Source: Kappaphycus alvarezii (taxonomy: Eukaryota; Rhodophyta; Florideophyceae; Gigartinales; Solieriaceae). From it: a stretch of 64,000 nt of DNA. A program made the position numbers and the translations under genes. Positions 45,901-57,700 of this stretch are shown piece after piece; the first letter of the stretch is position 1, and each line of letters starts with the position of its first letter. A model generated the notes under the pieces. The model saw nothing but the letters and a program-made list of their open reading frames with translations, did no database searches and was not told the DNA's origin. Location: NCBI GenBank assembly GCA_002205965.3, contig NADL03000556.1, forward strand, positions 1-64,000, read 5' to 3'.

Positions 45901-46510
45901 ACTAAAATAAAATGTCCCTCCTATTGAGAGTAGTCCAATCTTATTATCTCGTTGGTTTCACGACTCGTTTTGTATCACGATTGTACTTTTTTGCACTTTT
46001 CGCTTAGAAATTTCTACGGTAACCTCCCCGTTAATGGCTCCAAAAAGAGGAGCAGGTCATCACAAGCATTATGGGAATCCCTGGACACTTGTGCTAACCT
46101 ATTTTTCAATTCTTATAAAACCCCTATTTTCCCCTTGTGCTAACCACATTGTCTATGCTGTTGAGCGTTTCTGGAGATAGACTATTCCAGATTTGCAAGA
46201 ATTCTGTCGCCCTCCGTCGCCTTTTTGATTTGTAGCTGTTGCGGCTGTCCTAGAGGTACGCAAAATTTAGCCGCGAAAAATTACCAGAGTTGTTGGCGCT
46301 GCCTGTTTGGTCCAGTCGAAGAGGAGCTTGTTTCTATTTTCCGTAATTTCGTACAGTATTTCTGCCGTATGCTAACCGTTCACTGGCTATTAATGATAAA
46401 TGCATATCCATGCAGCAATCCAGCAGCATGAATCATCCTCCCTAATTATCATTTATTGTGCATTCTGAATATGGCTTCTGGTGTCCGCTGGCAGGTTTAT
46501 TACCGTCGCG

Positions 46511-46842
46511 AAAATTCAAGGCATAAAAAGCAGACTGGCAGCTTTAGTGGAGAGCCTATAAAAAGTAGACAGTTTTGCTAACGTAAAAAAGCTGAGTAGG
46601 CTGAAATGAAAGTGTCGATACTGCTTTTACTGTAATTCCCAAGACTTATAGGTCTTTTAGAGGTAGTAGATGCCATTGCTCATCTCTACCGTATCTACAA
46701 ACTACTAGGTAAGCTCCCGAGTGGATATTTCTGTGGACAGTTCCGGTGAATCTTAAACTATAACAGTTTTAACAGGGATCGCTAAAAAAGAAATAGGATA
46801 AAGAAAAGATATACTGCGTAGGATAGTATTAAGGGCTAAATG
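46511..46842. repeat. Dispersed 300-bp repeat, copy 1
   Basis: It aligns end to end with 59,462-59,763. Shared landmarks are ATTCAAGG-ATAAAA at the start, AAGCTGA-TAGG, GTAGTAGAT, CTACGAACTACTA-type phrases and ATAGGATA-AGAAAAGATA near the end. Both contain an inverted TAGTAG...CTACTA segment. It is not coding. Confidence 0.7.
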
Positions 46843-46875
46843 GCTACATTACATGCAGTAAACCCCGTAATAAGC

Positions 46876-46934
46876 TATGTCACGGTAAGAGCCGAAGGCG
46901 GAGGCCGGAGGCATTCGGCTCTTACCGTGACATA
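46876..46934. repeat. Perfect hairpin, 21-bp arms
   Basis: The left arm (46,876-46,896, starting TATGTCACGG) and right arm (46,914-46,934, ending CCGTGACATA) are exactly complementary, with a 17-nt G-rich loop. It lies just downstream of the dispersed repeat. Perfection of the arms in otherwise decayed DNA suggests a recent insertion such as a foldback/MITE-like element, or a functional RNA hairpin. Confidence 0.85.
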
Positions 46935-47980
46935 ATATGGCTTTTTGTATTAAAAAAGCACAGATTTGGAAGCCACGTATCACCCATGCGCGCTTTTCGC
47001 GCGTCGAAGGCGCCGATTAATGAATGATTTCAATAAAATGAAGTGGTCATGGTTGTCTCTCTATTGGTACCGGTTGTTTAAAGGGCCCAAATGTAAAAGC
47101 TGCAGTTTCACTCCCATTCATCCAACATTTTCCATCACAATTCTTTTCCATACCAACCGTGCTCGCTGTTCTCTTGGAATAATTGCAGGAAACTATCAGA
47201 GAATAGTAAAGAAAACCTAAAAATTAACAGCTATGCTCTTAAATATCTGCTATCTCGATAGCTATCGCTATGCAGATAGCTATTGTACAGATATGCATCC
47301 TTCACTCTATGGGAATACATAAAGCCGCGCATAGAAGTATCAAATGTGCACTTTCTCTTACTGATTGAGGCATAAGGCACAAAGCTAAGCTAATGAACGC
47401 TACAGATACTTCCAGGGCCAGATTATTTACCATTTTTGCCGTTACTTAGATGAGTGCGACAAATTGTTCACTTGAGTAATATTAATGTGTTGAAAAGAGC
47501 TGGGGATATTTAACTCAACTTTAACAGTTGAGAGCAACTACGTTCCAGAGTGTTTAGTTGAGAATTTCGAAGGGGTAAATGATTAATTTTCTATCCCAGA
47601 ACACTGTTAATAGTGTCTCCCAGCTTTTATTATGGCGAATTCCCCATTGCTCCACAGTGTTTAGACGCCATAGGTAATAAAGGCCTCTAGATCGCAATTA
47701 TAGAGCATCTATTTTATTGTTGCTCTAGAGACATATAACATCCTTACGCTTCAATATTTGTCAAGATGCTGTACGACACTTCTAAAAGCACTAAAATAAA
47801 ACCATCATAGCACAGTAAAACATTACAGCAGAAGCAGCTCTATTGAACACATCGTCCTGTGTTCGACAGAGCTGCGTATTGAAGTTCCTAACTTGCTTTC
47901 GCATCGACTGTACAAGAAGATGTTTGTCAAAGAGTTGAAATTATTGTGGCATAACAATATCTTCGACAGTTCTGGCCACG
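46935..47980. other. No recognised gene
   Basis: One plus frame (46,966-47,220, 84 codons) has no motif. Imperfect inverted repeats around AGATAGCTAT occur near 47,255-47,285. Confidence 0.35.
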
Positions 47981-47984
47981 CAAT

Positions 47985-48175
47985 GTGTCACCCCCTCGAC
48001 ACAGTGTGTCACCCCTTCGACAGACTGTTTCATTTGCATAGCACACCGTTTAACTATTCTCGCACAGTTTCTTACCATAGTAATACCATTCTTAAATCAG
48101 CCGTACATGGGTCGGGTGGGTGACACATTGTTTCACCCTTCTGACACACTGTGTCGTTTACACGACACACTGTAA
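47985..48175. repeat. GTGTCACCC / GACACA repeats
   Basis: Words GTGTCACCCC, TCGACACA, GACACATTG and GACACACTGTGTCG recur. They resemble the TGTGTC...ACACA minisatellite at 51.1-51.7 kb and lie on the other side of the recombinase. This may mark a shared repeat flanking one unit. Confidence 0.55.
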
Positions 48176-48689
48176 TGCATTGCATAATTTCAGTCCTCCA
48201 AAAATTGGCGGGCATTTCTTACTCATATAATTTTCCCTCCCTCAGCTATCCCGTCATGCTTCAAGCGAGGTTCCCATCGCCCATCGCTCCCTCGTTAAGC
48301 TTACTTACTCCCTCTCCCACATTGCCCCCATCGCGTTTCCCTCCTCCACTTTCTGCCCCTCCCCCTCCCTGTCCTAGTTATTTTTCTCACCGTCTCCAAG
48401 TGGTTCTTTGTTTGTTTTCTTGCGCAGCGTTTGCGCTACTTCCTGTATGTCAAAATACGCAAAATGTTCACCGCAGAGTGCCGGAATGCACAAGCAGAAA
48501 CGACAATCCTCGCCTTAGTTCGGGGAAGCAGTGATTTGCTGTATTCACGGAAATGGACGTATTTTCGGGAGTTTTGTATGGATGAAAACCTGAGCGAAGG
48601 TGGGCAATGAATCGACTCTGGAGGACCCGAAAAAACCGAGTGCGGCGATTTTGGGCAAGGTACCAGAATACTTTTATTATAGCTTAATC
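48176..48689. other. Pyrimidine-rich leader before the recombinase
   Basis: CCCTCC-rich DNA at 48,230-48,370 is followed by short frames without motifs. It may be the promoter or leader of the recombinase relic. A pyrimidine-rich leader is also seen before the 621 gene. Confidence 0.3.
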
Positions 48690-49882
48690 GAATCAGGATG
48701 AGACCCAGGCGAGGTTGTGAGTATTAGATCTGCCCTTGCGAGTGTGTACAAAAGGAAATTCCGAAGGGATGGTAAGTGTAGAACGTTCCCAGGAGGCATA
48801 ACTGAAGGAAATCCTGTCACATCATTAGAAGAATAGGGTTCAATGAATCATTACAAACAATCGAAAAAACAAGATGCCCACAAGATAGCGCTTCCTTCCA
48901 GATACAGGTACATGGAACTTATGCAGCGACACTCAATTCGCATCGGAGCACAATCGTTGCAGTCGACGTATGTAATGGTGGCGGCGTCCTTGTGCTTCAC
49001 GTTGTGGCTTCGCATTGATGAGCTTGTGCAGATGAAATGGGATGATGTAAAACTGGACGCCGTCAATGTACAGCGTGTTCCATATGTAGAGCCGATGTTG
49101 AGGGGAAGTAAATTTGAGAGAAACTCAGACTGCCAGAAATATTCGATATACGAGCAAAAGGAGTCCTGCATATGTTCATACGCTCATGTTAGGACATGGG
49201 CTGAGAAGTATCAATCTTTACTGTCCCGCCCTCTTGAGAGCGACGATCTGCTGTTCCCGCATGCTGATGAATTGGTCAATCAAATTATTTTTGGATCCAG
49301 GATGAATAAACGAAACGTCATGAGAACTGTGAACTACTGGGTTACCAGATGAAACGTAATGCCCAAAAATGCAAAAGGGGAGGATTTGGGCAAATTCACT
49401 ATGAATTGCTTCCGGTATGGTGGCGCCCAGCATCGATTTTTGACTGGTTCCAAACGGTGGCCGTTGCATGTGGTGAAGTGGTGGAGGGGTGGGGGAGTAG
49501 GGATGACGTCATTACAATAATTCGGTACCTGCTGGAGGAGAAATGGAAATACGAGGAGAGCTATACCCATTACTTATTTAACTGTGGTAACGACCTCGAA
49601 GTAATGTCGAGCATAGAATCCGTCCAAGATCTCGAAGAGGAGATGTCGAAACTGAAATTGTCTTTACTGGAAAAAGGAAACAAAAAGAATGATTTGGAGC
49701 AACGATTCATCTTATACATAGCAGCCCAGACTGATTACGTGTCAGAACTGTGGAAAGAATTGGCGTCCAAGGCATTTATGGTGCCGGTTAAAAGGGCTTC
49801 TGTAGAGGGTCAGCCGACATGGACCGTCGGCGGGGAAAATGACGTCTGTGGTGGAAGACGCAGTGGACTGGGCGAGACTTAG
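48690..49882 (+). pseudogene. Tyrosine recombinase, frameshifted
   Basis: Sequence similar to the N-terminal core-binding part begins near 48,700 (VVSIRSALASVYK, then GNPVTS) and has a TAG at 48,834. The 169-codon frame from 48,843 has AASLCFTLWLRIDELVQMKWDDV, where the Arg of LRIDE fits the first catalytic Arg of the R...HxxR...Y set. In another frame at about 49,395-49,440 comes NCFRYGGAQHRF (box II, with Asn where His is expected). Back in the frame of 49,349-49,882 comes VITIIRYLLEEKWKYEE, whose Tyr fits the nucleophile. A coiled-coil-like tail with EEEMSKLKLSLLEKG follows. Two frame shifts and the stop show decay. Tyrosine recombinases drive Crypton-, DIRS- and related eukaryotic elements; no RT is nearby, so a Crypton-like element is more likely than DIRS. 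Confidence 0.65.
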
Positions 49883-50464
49883 GATGAAATTAAGTCCAAA
49901 TGTACGTTCATACCTATATTAATTAACTGTATTGATATCATTGATCATTGTAATTAAGGATGCTCGGGATTTAATTTGGTTGTGCCACTGAAAGATTGAC
50001 CTGAGAAGTCGAGGACAATTGCAATGAAATGCAAATATCATGATAGGAAACTTTTCACCGAAGAGTACGATAGACTTGCAGAGAGACAATTTATTGTAAA
50101 ATAGAGTCCAAAAGACGTTAGTATTTTGGAGCTGAAGAACCATATAGGAGCCAACAAACGGGTTGCAGAAGATAGGGAGAATAGCTAAGATCCGGTGTCA
50201 TCTTGACTTTCCTGTTCATCACTGCGAGGGACACAGTTGAAAAAGAAGATGTTGCTACATGTTTCGTCTTTCCCTTCCTGCCAAGTTCTGGAGTCAATGT
50301 AACGGTCTACACAAGTAGCATGGAGGTGGGAGGGAACAACAACAACACTTTCGCGATGCTTTACCAGCAAGTTCTGTACATCAAATACAGTAGTTTCCAC
50401 AAATTACGTCACCAAAATCGTCCCAATACACGCTCACGAAACCCGGTCGTCGTTAAGCCAGGAT

Positions 50465-50773
50465 TTAATTAGTGCTGGGCGTGATATTGTGCTTCTGTTC
50501 CCAGTCACGAACAGCCACATCAGATTCGTGCGCCGCGTTCCATCTATCAGTCTTCCCGGTGAAACCTTGCGCGAATCGTTTCCATTCCCCGCTTTTTAAC
50601 TTTGTCGGAGCATGTTTACTAGGCAGCAGAAGTTGATCTCGGACAAAACACCCTAAATTGACTTTCTTATCGGCGGCTTCTTTTTCTATGATGATCAACC
50701 GTTTTGCGAGTTGTCCAAGGACATGATGGGTGAAAGCTCCATATATGTCAGGATCAGGAGTATCGGAAAGCAT
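50465..50773 (-). CDS. Hypothetical 102-residue ORF
   Basis: A hydrophilic protein with basic middle (KLKSGEWKRFAQGF) and no family I recognise. It lies between the recombinase and the minisatellite, opposite to the recombinase. Given its length it may be chance or part of a larger broken gene. Confidence 0.3.
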   Translation of the reverse strand: MLSDTPDPDIYGAFTHHVLGQLAKRLIIIEKEAADKKVNLGCFVRDQLLLPSKHAPTKLKSGEWKRFAQGFTGKTDRWNAAHESDVAVRDWEQKHNITPSTN

Positions 50774-51099
50774 ATTATGAAGAAGGGAAATGAGATTTTA
50801 TGTGGTCAGGAGGGAAGGCAGATGTTTGCAAGACGATGGCAGTGTCTCGTAGTGTTCCGGCACAGCATCGAAGCCTTCTGAAATTTCAATTTGAGCCGTT
50901 GAATGGGAGTGAAGCTCGGCGGTGCCTGAAAAATCCGTGGAAAGATGTGTGGGGCTGGTGATACAATCGTGTTGTATGTCAAAAGTGAGACAATGGGGAT
51001 ACTATCACCAGTTATGAATGAAGTTGACACCATTTTGAAGGCCACCCGTGGGAAAAGATGTGCGATGGGCTCTTCACAGAGGTTTTGATATAATGCTCA

Positions 51100-51720
51100 T
51101 GTGTCGGATGGGTAACAAAATTGGATGTGATACGTCGGATTTGTAACACAATGGCAAGAGTCTTATCAGCTAGCTAGCACAATTGTGGTTGTTATATTGG
51201 GAATGCGACAAAATGGGAAGATTTGTGTTGGGAGGCCAACAGACAGGCAGAGGATCTGTTGGCTGGCTGACACATCCGGAAGAGATGTGTTGGGAGGTCA
51301 ACACAATGGAAGGCTTTGTGCTGACTGGCTAACACAATGGTTCATGTTGTGTGCACTGTGTCACAGAATGGTACATGTTATGTAGAGTGGCTAACACAAT
51401 GGCAGAAGCTGTGTCGGCTGGCTAACACAATGGTTGCAAGTGTGTCGAATGGCTAACACAACGGTACCTAGTGTGTCGGCTGCCTAACACAATGAGAGTA
51501 TGGGTGTCGAATGGCTAGGACAACGGTACCTACTCTGTCTGCTTCCTAACACAATAGGACGAGTTGTGTTGCGATGGCGACACAATGAAAGAAGTTCTGT
51601 TGACTGGCTAATACAATGGAACGTGGGGTGCTGGAAGGGAAACGCAGTGGCAGAAGTTGTTTCGACTGGCAACCACAACAATAAGAGTTGTGTCGCAGTG
51701 GTAACACACAAGAAAGGGGT
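51100..51720. repeat. Degenerate 31-bp minisatellite
   Basis: Units of 31-32 bp combine TGTGTCGG-TGG with CTAACACAATGG. The clearest are at 51,370-51,530. TGTGT and ACACA within each unit form a small inverted repeat, so each unit can fold. Some units have alternate words (TCGAATGG, ACAACGGTACCTA). There is no evidence of long coding capacity; frames across it are incidental. Confidence 0.75.
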
Positions 51721-52149
51721 ACATTGGGTGAAATGCAGGATTGCTTTGTTTTTCGGGTCGGTTTCGTAACAAAACAACCTCAGTTTTGTCATGTGGACAA
51801 GTCATGTGACCTGTACTTGTCATTACGGCTAACTCTCAACGGGTAGACTTCGTATGTGTCGGACGGCGACTTTCGCTTCCTCTAAGCACATTTTACTGAA
51901 GAACTCGCAGTTTAGACTAATCAGAACATGCGAGTGCTGTCATAAGTGTAGCTCGAGGATTGCGCACGTCTGTGAGTTGTGTCGCTTTGGTAACACACTG
52001 CTGAATGTTTTGATAGAGGGACGACACATTCCTTTCCAGTTGGATACAGATGCGAAACTCATGCAGACGAAAAGGGAGATCTCATTTCATCCTACTTCAT
52101 CGTGATGACTCAACAACATATGCTTGTTCCTACTTCGCTATTTCCACTA

Positions 52150-54218
52150 CTACCTCTCCTTGTCCAAGAGTACCACGCGCAAACTGTTCCTTGCTTTAGC
52201 TTTCCTCAGTTTCCATGTCTTCGTCCTCTTCGTCAACAATATCCCCAAACGCAGCCTCACGTTCGTCACCGTTTCACTCCCCAAGTCATAATCAACCCCA
52301 ACTGCAGCCTCAGATTCATTACCGTCTCCCCTTTTTGCAGCCTCTCCATCCCTGTTCTCTTTATTTTGCCCGAGAGGCTCATTACCATCATCCATAGTAT
52401 CTTGGCCGTCGTACTCGTCACTGCTTCTTTCCTCAGCATTATTGGTTTCTCGACGAACACGACGCGATGGATTCCTTCTCGATACGTCCCCTCCCCCCCT
52501 CGGAAGCATCCCGCTGCCTCTTTTTCGACCTCTCCTTGTACGCGGAGGAGACGAAGCGAGCTGCAGCATACATTGCTCTGGGGAACTCAGACATAACCCC
52601 ATCCCTTTTTTCAGGATGGATCATGACGTACAGGGGATACAACATGATGTGCGCGAAAATGTCCTCAACAAATCTATGTCAGAAAAACTTCACACCCCGA
52701 AGGAATGAAGCTACTTTGTTGGAAGCCTCAATCATTTCCATCAGAGCAGTTTTGCTCGGCCCTTGTCCATCAATTTGTTCCACAGGGGGTAGATCGTCAG
52801 TTTTGGTCATAAACAGCACGCAAGCAATCAGCGAGTACCGACATATCTCGCTTCAGCTTTCGAGCATATCCCGCATGCCCTTGCAACCTGTAATAGACAG
52901 TTCCGTTATCTTTGTATGCCGCTTATGTGTTGTTCCAGAACAACGTCTTGTTGTTGCTACCTCGCAATTTGGAATGAAGTTTTTCTATGTCCTACCCCTC
53001 CTGCTGTTGGGACATCATCTCTGTGGAATCACACTGCACCCTCTTCATTGCCGATTCCAAGCTGGAGAAGGGTAGCACACGCTGCAACACATCCATTAAC
53101 GAGGATGGCAAGCCTATAGTTCCGTATATGTCAACAAACTCAGCATTTTCCCTGAATTGCTTCCATCGATTACTCCCCTGAATAAGACCGTTCTCTCTGA
53201 ACACCTCAGTGCTGAGCTCTCTGAGAGTGTTAGTAGGTTCTAGGAACTTCGATGGTAACAACAGCTCATATACAGCCGTGATAAACGCCACAACGTCACT
53301 CACAAATGCGCTGTCGCTGTCGAGTGACATGCCGGACCTCGGTGTCCCGTTGTGAATACGATACACATTCCGAAGCAATAATATAGGCTCGCTCTTGACA
53401 AGGTATGTTACTATTTCTCGAACACAGTATTGTAAAAGCTGCCTACCGAACCTTCCCGAGAAATCAATTCTCACCGACTCTGCCCATGCTGCCATATGTG
53501 ATGAGAGCACGAAGCAACTCAATGTCGTTATAACGTCAATTATCGGTAAATTGAAGGCCGATGGTACACTCCGAACGGAAAGAAAATGACGGGAAACACT
53601 CTCAAGTCGATCAATAAACTTTGCTCAGTCGGCATCCATCGAACTAATGATCTTCTTTTGCTCGCGTGGGGGCACATCGCTTCTGACTCTTCCTGAAATC
53701 TTTTTGAAGCTGGTCCAAATCAGCACGCACGTCGTTTAATAGACTGCTCAACATGGTTCCCTTCATCCCAACCTTCAACAGCAAAAAGAAAATGACATGA
53801 TACTCCACAAATCGCATGTCTTGATAGTTAAAACGAGTGTCCGCCTTGATCTTCCTCACTCGTTCTTCCTTCGTAGGCCCCACCACATCTGTAAACCTAT
53901 TTAGCAATTCCTTCTCGAATACTTCTTTCACTGTACCTGAAAACCGTGAATCATGCGCGATTATAATTCTCAAACAGACTTGCGACAATAGCAGTATGGG
54001 AAGCAAAAAAATCTTTCATCATCACGAGATGGGGCTAGAATCATGGGATCTGCGAAACGCAAAAGAATATTGATGCCTTCCTCATCGAGTTCCGCTGGAC
54101 CAGCACTCTCAGTCTCACCAGCAGCATCGCTTGTTTGGCTGGTTTGGCCACTTGCACTTGAACTGGCCATATAGGAGATTTCTGATTGACATGAGAGCTG
54201 TGTCGCACCGGCTACCAC
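52150..54218 (-). pseudogene. Unknown broken or multi-exon gene
   Basis: Four minus frames line up: 54,218-53,970 (82 codons, Ser/Thr/Gly-rich start, then ILLRFADP), 54,006-53,644 (120), 53,522-52,992 (176) and 52,602-52,150 (150, acidic/basic low-complexity). Coding-like sequence bridges 52,990-52,600 in shifted frames, including TKTDDLPPVEQIDG. Frame ends fall near AG/GT-like sites (for example TTTTCAG near 53,944), so introns are possible, but mutation is equally likely. The 176-residue part has a helical look (AAWAESVRIDFSGRFGRQLL). I do not recognise it. It lies opposite the recombinase and may be cargo of that element. Confidence 0.4.
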
Positions 54219-54790
54219 CGAGTGGTCGTGCGGCTTCAGAGGGTGAAAGTTTGTGTGTGAACGTTTGTCTGGCAGTAGGGGAAATTTTGCTTAAGAAGTT
54301 CAGCGCATTGCTGCCTGGGCCAACGTTGCCAGATGTCGTGTCCAGACACACTTGATGTCTGTACGCCCCTCACAAAAAACCCGGGTACAAACCCGGCGAG
54401 ATGTGATGTGTTACCATGGCGACACAGATCCATCAACTGTGTCGGGGCCCCGAAACAGTACCGTTTCCGCGGAAATGGGCGTGAGCCTTGCTGGCCCCCG
54501 TCCCGGGTAAAACATAGTGCGCAGTTTGAAAATATTTGGAGTTTGAAATATTTTGAAATATTTAAAATCATACCGCTGGAATATCCCCCAAAATAACCGC
54601 TCTGAGGGCTTTCACGGTTGTTTAAGGGCGCGAAAATGGTACATTACGGGACTCTAAATAATACATAAATAAATTTTATGTACCTCCATTTAATTTAAGT
54701 TCATTCTCCCTGCCCGGGCATATTGTTTTGTCCATCCTTAGTCACTAATTTACCATTTCTGAACGAGTAGATCACATTTACTTGTTGTGA
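54219..54790. other. Boundary region with repeats
   Basis: TGTGTTACC and GCGACACAG words near 54,405-54,450 resemble the minisatellite units. An AAATAATACATAAATAAATTTT phrase at 54,655 recurs near 59,878. No gene is visible. Confidence 0.35.
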
Positions 54791-54794
54791 GAAT

Positions 54795-57700
54795 TTAATT
54801 CGGTGCATCACACTCTGAAATCTTCGTGAAGGCGTCCGCGGGGTTGTCCGCATTCCCTACAAATCCGATATCGGATGTTTCCTCTTTTGTAAATTCATCT
54901 CTTACGGAACTAATATCAATCATGAGGAGTTTTTTCAAAGTGTAGGAACACCTAGTGACAACATCAAATAGAATTTTCGAGTCCGTAAACATCGAAAGTG
55001 GAATTTTTTACAAGGAAGGGTTCAAGTTCGAGCTTAATTACGTAGCCAATATCAAAGACATCAGCGAAAGCCTAAAATTTTCTTACTAGAATAACTCAGC
55101 ACATTAAGAGTTCAGGTCTTGTCATTGAGCGGAACAATATATCCAAGTTGAGAACTATCGTCCTCGCTGTTTGCAAATGAGGAGTCATAACATGGAGTTT
55201 TTTCCACTTTTAATACTTAAACGAAGAACTAGGGTTTTTCTGCACATGCTTTACAAATTTTTTTCAACTTCTTCATTGCTTCCATTGAGAATTGGTTTTC
55301 TGTCACTTGGGCGGCCATATTCACGGCACAACATATTTCAGGCTTTGTTTGTGTTAACCAAGCCAATCTATGCCTTAAATATTTAAATTCAGAAAAACAA
55401 GCGGTCATCGGCAGAATGTGTAACTTCTGAACATACTATTCCTGACTTAAATCAAATCCATAATTAGTTATTTTTACTATTACGCCTTCAAAAACATTGC
55501 CATCGAAATACCTCTCTCTCTTCAAATTTGTCAAGAGTCTTTCGGGACTACATAACTAATTCATCTTTACCAGAAAGTAAATAATCTTCCATATATGTTC
55601 CAAATATTCCCTGAAGTTCTCCTTCTGCATCCTTTGAGAAGATTGCGAGATCCCCATCGTTTGGCGTCAAACCAAGATCTTTGTTGATTTGTAGATTCAT
55701 AGTGCAATTACTGTAGTCTCCTGAATCGTATAATCCGTAAAGAGGTTTCAGTAACTTAAGTAACTGGTTCTCAGGTAATAAAAATGCTTTGGTTGATCTC
55801 AGGTAAAAGTTTAGCATCAGACTTTTAGCTGACTGTAAATAAGCCTTTCTAACATCTTGGGACCAAATCCTGAAATCGTTTATTGCATTAGTTGCAGCCA
55901 ACAAGCATGTGTAACGCTGTTGTATAGTCGTGTTTTCATGTACGAGATTGTTCTTTTCTTTGTCCCTATAGCCTTGTACTGAAAACTGTGTCTTGTATAT
56001 ATCGTTTTCATTGTTCTCATTTTTAATTGACTGAACAAATCTTCTAGAAATGATACTAGCATTTGTTGGTATTTTGTCTCTACCGACAATTTTCCAGGTA
56101 TTTCCTTGATAGTCCTTCTATGTCTTTCTGTTTCGATTTCAGAAATTCAACTGATTTTGATCTGTGATCTCTTTTGCGTAAGAACTCATTTAAGGATGAC
56201 GTCAATTAGTTGAATATATTTAGAGTAGAAGCTTTTCATTGATGATTCAAAGCTTCTCCCATTGTTTCAGCTCGATCATCATAATATGACTTCACTTGGT
56301 AGCGTTATTGTTGCACTTCCTGCCATTTATGTCATTTCTGTCAATAAATACTTGTATATCATAAAATTTTGTGGGTATTGTCCACTTATTTTTGTACATT
56401 TCACGATGGACTAGAACTTTAGTTCCAATTTAAGTTCATAGTGAGCGGTATATGGAAGCTGCGAATTCAGAGCGGTTCTGAGTCTGATTACTGAAGTGAT
56501 AGTTTCAATCTCAGCTCTCTCTATTTGGAGCGGTTTCATTAGTTCAATTTGATTCTGAAGTTCGCTATTCATAGCCGGAAACCTCGGCAAAATTCCAAAG
56601 AAGATAAACTATGGAGCCAGTCTTTAGACTTAACAGCGAGACTTAGACTGAGTTTTATTTCAACTTCAGGCTCTGAATGGCGAATCTGGTGGTAAATACG
56701 GAGCAACGTGTCATGGAGACGTTCACGAGAACAAATTGAATTATGAACATCCAATCCAGATAGGCTGATTTTGATGTCATTTGATTTTATAAAATCTCTC
56801 CACTCGCTTTGGAAACGATTTGACTACCTTGGTCAACTTTCATTCTATCAGGAAATCGGTTGGTCCTTAAATGTATTTTGTGAAAATAACTCAGACATAC
56901 GTTTAGTTATCGTCATCCATTCTTCCAATTTTAGATTACTCAACGTCATTATCACTGTTAATGTCTCCGACGAAATCATGATCAGGCATCATTTTTTCAT
57001 AAACTGATTGATCATCATGATCCAGTTCCTCACAGAGCTCAAAAAGCACATAATCCCCTAACCTTTAAATGAGTTTCTCTGATAGTACTTTAACTTGCTA
57101 GCAACATTCTTAACCAATAATTGGCGACATTGAGTAAGGATGTGCACCTTTTTACCATAACCCTAACAAACTCAACCATAGCGAGTTTTTTTTTCATGCT
57201 GTAAGCGTCGTGGCCTGATGAGTTGCAACAATGTCGATTGACTTTGGCACAACGCGTTTCACGGCCGCATTGAGGTTTTCGAACATATCAATAAGGCGGC
57301 TACGTACTGTAGGGTCTTCATCAGAGATTAATTTCATACGTGGGCTCCTCTGATCCCTCATTCGTCCAAATTTATCCTCTTGCTCAAATTGAGCGGCTTA
57401 AATGAGCTAACTGTAAAATGAATGATAACTTAAGTCACCAGAATTTGCTCTACTGCAAGTATCACGAGCCCAGGAAAATCCAAAAATGGCGGACTGAAGA
57501 TACCTAGTCTTGTACCTTTCTGAATTTCAATGAGGTGGTGCTTGGGGAGCGAGCTTGGAGATTTCCTCGTGGAATTTCTCGATAGAATTATTTATAGTAC
57601 AAGTATGAGAAATATACTGGCTGACCAGCGCTTTTAGAGTTCTATAATAATGCTCATATACACCTTACACATTCTTTGTGTAGACTATTTTGGCATTTTC

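Noticed and set aside
38556-47900. Many 60-90 codon ORFs in AT-rich DNA
   Set aside because: Lengths match chance expectation by eye, and none has a motif, promoter or repeat partner.
51100-51720. CRISPR-like array
   Set aside because: Units vary throughout, the spacers are too short and partly repeated, and the context is eukaryotic. It is a minisatellite.
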